Below are positions 43,600 through 50,601 of a DNA stretch of 64,000 nucleotides, one piece after another. Each line of letters starts with the position of its first letter. Within the stretch, counting starts at the first letter, position 1. Under the pieces are notes generated by a model. The model worked only from the letters and a program-made list of their open reading frames with translations, did not search any database and was not told the DNA's origin. Both the position numbers and the translations under genes were made by a program. Source of the DNA: an uncultured Bacteroidota bacterium (GTDB taxonomy: Bacteria > Bacteroidota > Bacteroidia > Bacteroidales > P3); assembly GCA_902771735.1 (NCBI GenBank), contig CACXXO010000001.1, positions 1 to 64,000 of the forward strand, read 5' to 3'.

Positions 43600-44955
43600 T
43601 TAGATTTCAACGTGGCGCTCGCGGCCTTCGACATAGATGGCGGTCATGGGGCGTGCGGGACAGTAGTACTCGCAGGCACCGCAGCCGAGGCAGCGGCTCT
43701 CGTTGACGGCGGGTCGTCCGTCGACCATCATAATGGCCTCGGAGGGACAATGGCGTGCACAGGCACCGCAGCCGATGCAGTTGTCTGGCAGCACTACGGC
43801 ATGACCGATAGAGATGGCGGTCTTCTGTTCTTTGTCGATATGCTGGATGGCTCCGGTGGGACACACTTCGCTGCAGCGGGTGCAGGCAGTGCGGCAGTAG
43901 CCTTGGTCGAAAGCCATGTAGGGTTGCATGAGCGACGAGAGGTCGGTGGATGGGCGCAGCACCTTCTCGGGGCACTTGCCTACACAAAGCTGGCAAGCGG
44001 TGCAGCGGTTCTCGAAATTCTTCAGGCTGATGGCTCCAGCAGGCTTCAGCGGAAGGTTACGTTTGGGGACCTGCTTGTCTTCAATGGCAGCGAGTCCTCC
44101 GTCGAGTTTCTTCTCCTGTGCGGAGAGAGCCGTGGCAGCACCCATAGCGGCGCTGACGGCAATGAACTTGCGGCGCGAGGGATCTTTAAGGGCTTTAGGA
44201 TCCTTAGGGTCTTTAAGGACCTTAAGGTCTATGGCTCCAGCCTTGCAGTTGGCCAGACAGGCCCAGCAGTCGACACAACGGGAGTGGTCGACGGTATGAT
44301 TGTCGATATCGATGCACATGGCCTTGCAGCCCTTCTCACATTTGCGGCAGCCGCCACACTTGGAGGCGTCGATCTTGATGCCGAAGAGACGGTATTTGCT
44401 GACGAGGCTCAGCAAGGAGCCCACGGGGCAGAGCGTGTTGCACCACAGGCGTCCCCAAACGAAGCTCATCACGCCCACGCAGCAGAGCGTGGCGATGGCC
44501 ACCCAATGCACCAAGCCAGTGCCATGGATATTGGCCACCATCCGGGCATAGGCACTATAGGGAGCCACAAGGGTGGCGATGCCGTTGAGCCCGAAGACCA
44601 TCAGCAGGACGAAGAGCGCCAGCACCGTGTAGCGCAGCCAATTCTGGGGCTTGCGATAGCGGAAGGGACGCTTCTTGCCGAAGATGAGCTTGTGGAACCA
44701 TGTGAAGATGTCCTGGAAGATGCCCATGGGGCAGACGATGGAGCAGTAGAGACGGCCTATGAAGAAAGTGACCAGCAGGATGGCCACGACAACCACCACA
44801 TTGAGTGCCAGAATGGCGGGCAGCAGTTGCACCTTGGGCATCCAGCCCAACCAATGGCGAAGGACGGCGCCTTCGGTAGTGTCGAGAATCAGCGCAGTAA
44901 TGCAGAAAAGCACTACGACTGCCAATACAATTCGGATGTATTTCAATGACTTCAT
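43600..44955 (-). CDS. NapH-type membrane polyferredoxin with internal twin-arginine segment
   Basis: The 451-aa protein has an N-terminal membrane half with two CxxxCP sites (LYCSIVCPMG and LWCNTLCPVG) as in NapH/NosR. Two ferredoxin clusters follow (CGGCRKCEKGC and CVDCWACLANC, 200-237). A segment DPSRRKFIAVSAAMGAATAL (259-278) then looks like a Tat signal inside the chain, followed by four more clusters (CTACQLCVGKC, CTRCSEVC, CIGCGACARHC, CLGCGACEYYC). This suggests a cytoplasmic and a periplasmic ferredoxin module in one chain, passing electrons across the membrane. The nearby tatAC fits this. Confidence 0.8.
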   Translation of the reverse strand: MKSLKYIRIVLAVVVLFCITALILDTTEGAVLRHWLGWMPKVQLLPAILALNVVVVVAILLVTFFIGRLYCSIVCPMGIFQDIFTWFHKLIFGKKRPFRYRKPQNWLRYTVLALFVLLMVFGLNGIATLVAPYSAYARMVANIHGTGLVHWVAIATLCCVGVMSFVWGRLWCNTLCPVGSLLSLVSKYRLFGIKIDASKCGGCRKCEKGCKAMCIDIDNHTVDHSRCVDCWACLANCKAGAIDLKVLKDPKDPKALKDPSRRKFIAVSAAMGAATALSAQEKKLDGGLAAIEDKQVPKRNLPLKPAGAISLKNFENRCTACQLCVGKCPEKVLRPSTDLSSLMQPYMAFDQGYCRTACTRCSEVCPTGAIQHIDKEQKTAISIGHAVVLPDNCIGCGACARHCPSEAIMMVDGRPAVNESRCLGCGACEYYCPARPMTAIYVEGRERHVEI

Positions 44956-44959
44956 GGGG

Positions 44960-45796
44960 TTAGTTTTTCTTTAACATAGCGTAGACCGCCAAGCCGGCGA
45001 CACTCTTGATGCCGGTCTTGCGGGTGATGCTTTTGCGGTGGGTATTGACGGTATTGACGGCGATGTTGAGACGCGAGGAGATCTCCTTACTGCTCAACCC
45101 TTGAGCCACCAGTTCAAGGACATCCATCTCGCGGTCACTGAGGTTGTAATCTTCCTGCGGGACGAGCAGCAGTTCCTCAATCATGGCGTGTTTCTCCAAG
45201 TCGCGACTGAGCTGAAGGATATCGAAGACCAGCTCCATCATTTCCTCGTTGAGCCGCTCGCCGGGGAGGTATTTGTAGATAATCTGAGTGAGGTCGCTGA
45301 GGCGGTCGCGGATATTGTCGTGGCTCTGCATATAATGGCTGAGCGAATGTGTGGAGGCGTTGCTCAATATCTGATCCAGATTCTTCTCTTCCTTGCGCAC
45401 ATGCTCGCGCACCTCACGGCAGTAGTCGGCATAATATTTGCGGAGGATCTCGCCACTCTGGCCGGCTTTCTCGGTGATATGGTCCAGGTGGTGCTGCAGG
45501 TGGGGCAGGCGCTCCTCAAGATAGTAGCGATGCGAGGCTCGGAGATGCTCGGCCACCAACCGGTTGTCAATGCGGGAAACGTCCTCACTGTCGGGACGGT
45601 AGTCGTCAAAAGTGTAGATATTGCAAACCGTGAGGAAAAAATGGTCGTCGACGCCACAGTCGCGACACACCTCCTTGACGCTCTTCTCGCCAAAACCCAG
45701 AGGAATGCCAAACCGTGGCAGCATAAGGATTAGGTCGTAGTTCGATGCAATCATCTCTGCCATCTTCAAACGGCCTGTAAAAAGGGTTCTATTCAT
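44960..45796 (-). CDS. Hemerythrin-like sensor with LuxR-type DNA-binding domain
   Basis: Start 45796 (MNRTLFTGRLKMAEM) fits the promoter; the longer frame runs through it. The 278-aa protein has a helical region with hemerythrin/YtfE-type residues (HLRASHRYYLEERLPHLQHH and CREVREHVRKEEKN) and a C-terminal LuxR helix-turn-helix (LSDREMDVLELVAQGLSSKE then VNTVNTHRKSI). An HHE metal site would sense oxygen, NO or iron, suitable for controlling the downstream Fe-S and Tat genes. It is first in the minus-strand operon. Confidence 0.8.
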   Translation of the reverse strand: MNRTLFTGRLKMAEMIASNYDLILMLPRFGIPLGFGEKSVKEVCRDCGVDDHFFLTVCNIYTFDDYRPDSEDVSRIDNRLVAEHLRASHRYYLEERLPHLQHHLDHITEKAGQSGEILRKYYADYCREVREHVRKEEKNLDQILSNASTHSLSHYMQSHDNIRDRLSDLTQIIYKYLPGERLNEEMMELVFDILQLSRDLEKHAMIEELLLVPQEDYNLSDREMDVLELVAQGLSSKEISSRLNIAVNTVNTHRKSITRKTGIKSVAGLAVYAMLKKN

Positions 45797-45800
45797 GCTG

Positions 45801-45808
45801 CAAAAGTA
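45801..45808 (-). promoter_or_regulatory. -7 box TACTTTTG for the hemerythrin-LuxR operon
   Basis: On the minus strand it reads TACTTTTG-CAGC-ATG, so only four bases separate the box from the start codon at 45796. Transcription would begin at or next to the ATG, giving a leaderless mRNA. Confidence 0.55.
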
Positions 45809-45838
45809 CGAAAAAAAATTGATATAATATATTTTTTG

Positions 45839-45846
45839 TATCTTTG
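45839..45846 (+). promoter_or_regulatory. -7 box TATCTTTG for the GH3-GH29 operon
   Basis: TATCTTTG-CATT-ATG places the box four bases before the start codon at 45851, again predicting a leaderless transcript. The two divergent boxes are 30 bases apart. Confidence 0.55.
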
Positions 45847-45850
45847 CATT

Positions 45851-47977
45851 ATGAAAAAAGGATTTCACACCCTCGTTATTTGCATATTAGCAATGTGTGG
45901 CTCAACCGTTTGGGCGCAGCAATACCCGTGGCAGGACACCACCAAGAGCCTCGACGGGCGCGTGGAGTGGCTCATCAACAACCTGACCCTCGACGAGAAA
46001 CTCTCGCTCATGGTGCACCAGAATCCAGCCATCCCGCGCGTGGGGCTGCCGGCCTACAGCTGGTGGAACGAGGCGCTGCACGGCGTAGGACGCGCCGGCG
46101 AGGCCAGGGTCTACCCCATGCCCATCGCCCTGGCCGCCACCTTCGACCCCGGCAGCGTGGAGTTCATGTTCACCCTCGTCGCCAACGAAGCGCGCAGCAA
46201 ATACCACATGGCGCAGGACACCGGCGGCACCGGCGACTACACGGGCCTCACCTTCTTCACCCCCAACATCAACATCTTCCGCGACCCGCGGTGGGGACGC
46301 GGCATGGAGACCTATGGCGAGGATCCCTGCCTCACCGCCCTGATGGGGCGCGCCTGTGTGAAAGGTCTGCAGCATGCATGGGCCGAGAACTATGTGGGCA
46401 ACCCGCTCATCACCGCCGCCTGCCTCAAGCACTTCGCTGTCCACAGCGGCCCCGAGGGCACGCGCCACGAGTTCGACAGTCGCGTCAGCGAGCGCGACCT
46501 GCGCAGCACCTACCTGCCAGCCTTCGAGTACATCATCAAGAACAGCGACGTCCAGCAGGTGATGTGTGGCTACAACCGCCTCAACGGCGAGCCCTGCTGC
46601 ACCAACCGCCGCCTCTTCGATATTCTGAGGAACGAATGGCAGTACGACGGCATCCTCGTCACCGACTGCTGGGCCTTGAACGATGCCTACGAGACCGACA
46701 CCGTCATCCCGCGTCACCGCACCCACGCCACCGCCGCCGCGGCCTACGGCGACGCCTTCGGCCGCGAGGTGGACCTCGAGTGCGGCAGCGGGCTCCCTGC
46801 CCTGCGCGAGGCCGTGCAACAAGGGTTGGTGCCCGAGAGCAAGGTCGACGAACATGTGCACCGCATCCTGCGCACCCGCCTGGCGGTGACCGACGAGCCC
46901 AAAGAATCGGAAGATCAGACCGAGTATAGAATCGACATCCTCGGTTTCTACACCCAAAGCATGGTGCTGCTGAAAAATGAAGGCATCCTGCCTCTCAGGA
47001 TAGATGACAGCCTGCGCCTCGAAGGACCCAACATGTGGGACAGCCTCATGCCCCTGGGCAACTACAACGGCACACCCCGTCACACCGTCACCATAGGCGA
47101 AGGCCTGCAAAGAAAACCCTATTGCCACCGCAAGCTTGAGACGCTGGAGCACGAAGCGGGAAGAGGCCGCATACTGATCTACGCCGGCGGCCTCAATCCC
47201 CAGCTCGAGGGCGAGGAACTGCCCGTGGAGAAAGAAGGTTTTTATAAGGGCGACCGCACCTTGATAGAGCTTCCCAAAGAGCAGGTGGAAGAGATCAAGG
47301 CCTTCAAAGCCCAAGGCTACCGCGTGGTGTTGGTGCTATGTACCGGTTCGGCGATAGCCCTCGAGAATGTCATCGACGACTGTGAAGCTGTGCTGGTGGG
47401 TTGGTACGGCGGTGAACAGATGGGCGATGCTGTACGCGAACTGCTCTACGGCTGCCGCGACGACTTCGGCCGCCTGCCTGTCACCTTCTACCGCTCCACC
47501 GACGACCTGCCCCCCTTCGACGACTACGACATGCAGGGACGCACCTACCGCTATGCCGACCGCTCACGCGTGGAGTTCCCCTTCGGCTACGGCCTCAGCT
47601 ACAGCTACCACCAGCTCTGGGGCGCCCCCACCGTCGACGAGGCCAACTTCACCGTCTCCGGCCTCGTCAGCCAATGCCACACCGACTGCAAAGCCCTCAG
47701 ACACCGCACCGTCGTCCAGGTCTACCTGAAAAACGAAAACGACCCCGACGCCCCTGTCAAACAACTGATAGCCGTGAAACCGATATGGACCGTTTCGTTC
47801 GACGAGAAAGTGCCTTTCAAGATAGAGCTCGACCCCTTCTGGTTCCGCCAGTTCAACCCCGAAACCGGCCTCCTCGAAGAGCCTAAGGACGGCACCGAGT
47901 TCACCCTGCAGATCGGTTTCTCCTCCGACGACCGCGACCTCATTGATTTACCATTCAAATATCACAACAGGAAATGA
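45851..47977 (+). CDS. Glycoside hydrolase family 3 (beta-xylosidase/beta-glucosidase type)
   Basis: The 708-aa product has a signal peptide (MKKGFHTLVICILAMCGSTV then WAQ). The GH3 barrel shows YSWWNEALHGVGRAG, DPRWGRGMETYGEDP, CLKHFAVHSGPEGTRH and the nucleophile region GILVTDCWALND. The C-terminal alpha/beta and fibronectin-like domains follow (VGWYGGEQMGDAVRELLYG, then VEFPFGYGLSYS). The WWNEALHG motif is typical of xylosidase-like members. It probably cleaves xylo- or gluco-oligosaccharides in the periplasm. It overlaps the GH29 gene by 4 bp. Confidence 0.9.
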   Translation: MKKGFHTLVICILAMCGSTVWAQQYPWQDTTKSLDGRVEWLINNLTLDEKLSLMVHQNPAIPRVGLPAYSWWNEALHGVGRAGEARVYPMPIALAATFDPGSVEFMFTLVANEARSKYHMAQDTGGTGDYTGLTFFTPNINIFRDPRWGRGMETYGEDPCLTALMGRACVKGLQHAWAENYVGNPLITAACLKHFAVHSGPEGTRHEFDSRVSERDLRSTYLPAFEYIIKNSDVQQVMCGYNRLNGEPCCTNRRLFDILRNEWQYDGILVTDCWALNDAYETDTVIPRHRTHATAAAAYGDAFGREVDLECGSGLPALREAVQQGLVPESKVDEHVHRILRTRLAVTDEPKESEDQTEYRIDILGFYTQSMVLLKNEGILPLRIDDSLRLEGPNMWDSLMPLGNYNGTPRHTVTIGEGLQRKPYCHRKLETLEHEAGRGRILIYAGGLNPQLEGEELPVEKEGFYKGDRTLIELPKEQVEEIKAFKAQGYRVVLVLCTGSAIALENVIDDCEAVLVGWYGGEQMGDAVRELLYGCRDDFGRLPVTFYRSTDDLPPFDDYDMQGRTYRYADRSRVEFPFGYGLSYSYHQLWGAPTVDEANFTVSGLVSQCHTDCKALRHRTVVQVYLKNENDPDAPVKQLIAVKPIWTVSFDEKVPFKIELDPFWFRQFNPETGLLEEPKDGTEFTLQIGFSSDDRDLIDLPFKYHNRK

Positions 47978-49227
47978 AAAAAACTATTTTTATATGCCTT
48001 ATGGGCTTAATGGGTTTAATGGGCAGTGTGAAAGCCCAGCACGACTCTATCCCCGAGAGCGACCCCGCCATTTTGGAGCGCATCTCCGAATGGCAGGACC
48101 TGAAGTTCGGCTTCATGATGCACTGGGGCATCTACGCCCAGTGGGGCATCGTGGAGAGCTGGAATATCTGCAATGAGCCTTGGATCAACCGAGGCGGTGC
48201 CAACTACGAGGACTACAAGCGCGCCTATTGGGCACTCAACAAGACATTCAATCCCAAGCACTTCACCCCCAAAAGCTGGGCCACAGCCGCCAAGGGTGCG
48301 GGCATGAAGTACGTGGTCTTCACCACCAAGCACCACGACGGTTTCTGCATGTTCGACAGCAAGTACACCGACTACACCAGCCTCCACAGCCCGGCGAAGA
48401 CCGACTTCACACGCGGTGTGGTCGACGCCTTCCGCGGCCAAGGGTTCTGGACGGGTCTCTATTTCAGCAAGCCCGACTGGCATTGCGACGACTACTGGGC
48501 CCACGAATGGGCCACCCCGGACCGCAACGTGAACTACTCCATCGCCGACCATCCTGACCGCTGGAAAAACTATCAAGAGTTCACCTACAACCAAATACAC
48601 GAACTCACCCACAACTACGGCCCCATCGATATCCTCTGGCTCGACGGCGGATGGGTGCGCCCCGCATGGAGTGTCAACGACGAGACGCGTCCCTGGCTCG
48701 GCTGCAGCGGACAGGTGCAGGAACTCGACATGCACCGCCTCGCCTCCATCGCCCGCGAGCGCAACCCGCAAACCATCATCGTCGACCGCTCCGTGGGCGG
48801 CCGCTACGAGAACTACCGCACCCCCGAGAAGCAGGTGCCCGACACCCTCCTCCCCTACCCCTGGGAGACCTGCATGACCATGGGCGACAGCTGGAGCTAC
48901 GTGCCCAACGACAACTACAAGAGCGTCAAGACACTGATACACATGCTCTGCGACGTAGTGGCCAAGGGCGGCAACCTGTTGCTCAACGTGGGCCCCGACG
49001 CCGACGGAAACCTGCCGCCACAGGCCCTGGAGCGCATGGAGGCCATCGGCAAGTGGCTGGAAAAGAACGGCTACGCCATCTACGGCACCCGCCCGCTCTA
49101 CCCCTACTGCGAAGGGAATATAAGATATACCCAGAGCAAGGACGGCAAGCACCAGTACGCGATAACACTGACCGACGAAGCCCCTTATGCCACCGTCAAG
49201 GAACTTAAAGGCAAAAAACGCAAATGA
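47974..49227 (+). CDS. Alpha-L-fucosidase, GH29
   Basis: The 417-aa product has a signal peptide (MKKTIFICLMGLMGLMGSVK then AQ) and GH29 motifs: KFGFMMHWGIYAQWG, YVVFTTKHHDGFCMF, GLYFSKPDWH and the nucleophile in DILWLDGGW, followed by PWETCMTMGDSW and GGNLLLNVGPDADG. It removes fucose from host or plant glycans. Coupled to GH3 before it and fRMsr after it by 4-bp overlaps. Confidence 0.9.
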   Translation: MKKTIFICLMGLMGLMGSVKAQHDSIPESDPAILERISEWQDLKFGFMMHWGIYAQWGIVESWNICNEPWINRGGANYEDYKRAYWALNKTFNPKHFTPKSWATAAKGAGMKYVVFTTKHHDGFCMFDSKYTDYTSLHSPAKTDFTRGVVDAFRGQGFWTGLYFSKPDWHCDDYWAHEWATPDRNVNYSIADHPDRWKNYQEFTYNQIHELTHNYGPIDILWLDGGWVRPAWSVNDETRPWLGCSGQVQELDMHRLASIARERNPQTIIVDRSVGGRYENYRTPEKQVPDTLLPYPWETCMTMGDSWSYVPNDNYKSVKTLIHMLCDVVAKGGNLLLNVGPDADGNLPPQALERMEAIGKWLEKNGYAIYGTRPLYPYCEGNIRYTQSKDGKHQYAITLTDEAPYATVKELKGKKRK

Positions 49228-49667
49228 ACAAGGAAGAACACTACAAAAGCCTGCTGCCGCAGGTGAAAGCCCTCTGCGAGGGCGAGACCGACATCATCGC
49301 TAAGATGGCCAACGTCAGCGCATTGCTGCACAACGAGCTTGGATTCTGGTGGACCGGATTCTACCGCGTCATTGACAATGAATTGCTGCTGGGGCCCTTC
49401 CAAGGGCCGATAGCCTGCGTGCACATCGCCTACGGACGCGGAGTGTGCGGCACGGCGTGGAAAGAGCGTCGAACGCTGGTAGTGCCTGACGTCGAGGAAT
49501 TTCCAGGCCATATAGCCTGTAGCAGCGAGAGCCGCAGCGAGATTGTTGTACCGGTGTTCCGGGGCGACGAGATTATCGCCGTCCTCGACATCGACAGCCG
49601 CGAACTGTCCACCTTCGACGACACCGACCGGCGGTGGCTCGAAGAGGCCGTCAAATACATCCCCTGA
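49224..49667 (+). CDS. msrC: Free methionine-(R)-sulfoxide reductase (GAF type)
   Basis: The 147-aa GAF-domain protein has the fRMsr motifs FWWTGFYR, GPFQGPIACVHIAYGRGVCG and HIACSSESRSEIVVP with the catalytic cysteines, and an AVLDIDS end. It reduces free methionine sulfoxide in the cytoplasm. It is cotranscribed with two secreted glycosidases, an unusual pairing. The stop codon lies in the stem of the following terminator. Confidence 0.9.
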   Translation: MNKEEHYKSLLPQVKALCEGETDIIAKMANVSALLHNELGFWWTGFYRVIDNELLLGPFQGPIACVHIAYGRGVCGTAWKERRTLVVPDVEEFPGHIACSSESRSEIVVPVFRGDEIIAVLDIDSRELSTFDDTDRRWLEEAVKYIP

Positions 49668-49688
49668 GCAATCAGGGGATTTTTTTTT
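49659..49688 (+). terminator. Intrinsic terminator of the GH3-GH29-msrC operon
   Basis: Perfect 9-bp stem ATCCCCTGA (49659-49667) and TCAGGGGAT (49672-49680), loop GCAA, then eight T residues. The stem includes the msrC stop codon. Confidence 0.9.
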
Positions 49689-49709
49689 GCCCCTACCTCG
49701 CCCCATATT

Positions 49710-49821
49710 CCTACAACCGCCCTACCACCGCCCTATCATCTCCCACCGTGGTCGGACATGGGTCGGAGTTGGGTGGGAGATAGGTGGGAGTTGATAGGGA
49801 GTTTGGGCTAAGTATCAGGCA
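49710..49821. repeat. Palindromic intergenic repeat, copy B
   Basis: Its reverse complement matches copy C (58266-58371) at nearly every position over about 100 bases, including CTGATACTTAGC, CTCCCTATCAACTCCCAC, CTCCGACCCATGTCCGACCA and GGTGGGAGATGATAGGG. It lies between two convergent genes and their terminators. Internal complementary arms (CATCTCCCACC and GGTGGGAGAT) allow a hairpin. Confidence 0.85.
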
Positions 49822-49843
49822 GTTATATAGCACGAAAAAAGGA

Positions 49844-49874
49844 CAAAAAAAGGCACCGTTGCAAAAAACGGTGC
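49844..49874 (-). terminator. Intrinsic terminator for the minus-strand barrel gene
   Basis: On the minus strand: stem GCACCGTT (49874-49867), loop TTTTGC, AACGGTGC (49860-49853), then CTTTTTTT. It lies downstream of the gene ending at 49905. Confidence 0.8.
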
Positions 49875-49904
49875 TTATGATTTACATTACTATGAATCAA
49901 CACC

Positions 49905-50579
49905 TTACAGGCGAACTCCGACGCCGAAAGAAATCTTGAAGGGGTAGACGTAGGTGCCGGGGGTCTCGAGGTTGAGGATGTCGGTGAGGGCAAATTTGCC
50001 GTCGAGCTGGACAACCCACCGCTGGGCGAACTCGTAGCCGATGGTGGCACAGAGGCCGGCATGGATGTCGCTCATGGCGAAGTAGGATTTGCCGGTGACG
50101 GGGTCGATGCGGATGCGGCGGCTATAGAGGTTGATGCCTTCGGTGGCGGCGGAATAGGGCACGAAATGGCAGTAGGGGCCGAGGGCGAAGAGCAGATTGC
50201 CTTCGCGCCAGGGGTGGCGATAGAAGACCGAGAGGCCCAGATCGATGCCGATGGTGAGCATGTGGCTGTGGTGGTCGTTGTAGCGGAGGGTGGACTGCTC
50301 GAGGGCACCGCCACCGAAGAACTGGAGATACCAGCGGTCGGTGATATGATAGTCGAGGAAAAAGCCGAGGCTCATACCCGTGGCCGGCAGCGAGTTGAGG
50401 ACGGTGTCGGCAATGAGGGTGTCGCGCAGCAGGGGGTCGACCCTCATGATATAGGACGAGAGGTTGGGGCCGCCCACGATGCCCCAGCTGACATACTGGC
50501 GTTGCTCCTGGGCGTGGGATATTGAGAATTGGAAACTGATAATTGAGACTATCGCGGCTATAACCAATATCTTTTTCAT
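49905..50579 (-). CDS. Outer-membrane beta-barrel protein
   Basis: The 224-aa product has a signal peptide (MKKILVIAAIVSIISFQFSI then SHAQ). Its alternating hydrophobic strands (YVSWGIVGGPNLSSYIM, WYLQFFGGGALEQSTL, LTIGIDLGLSVFYRH) end in an aromatic/GVGVRL terminus, as in small OmpW/PorT-like barrels. It lies 22 bp after the DUF5686 gene and probably shares its transcript. The exact family was not recognised. Confidence 0.7.
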   Translation of the reverse strand: MKKILVIAAIVSIISFQFSISHAQEQRQYVSWGIVGGPNLSSYIMRVDPLLRDTLIADTVLNSLPATGMSLGFFLDYHITDRWYLQFFGGGALEQSTLRYNDHHSHMLTIGIDLGLSVFYRHPWREGNLLFALGPYCHFVPYSAATEGINLYSRRIRIDPVTGKSYFAMSDIHAGLCATIGYEFAQRWVVQLDGKFALTDILNLETPGTYVYPFKISFGVGVRL

Positions 50580-50601
50580 AACTCTTAATTATTAATTCGA
50601 C

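Noticed and set aside
43612-44949. Plus-strand open frame of 445 codons over the polyferredoxin gene
   Set aside because: Antisense shadow lacking motifs; the cysteine clusters lie in the minus frame.
45902-47314. Minus-strand open frame of 470 codons over the GH3 gene
   Set aside because: Antisense shadow; GH3 catalytic motifs are in the plus frame.
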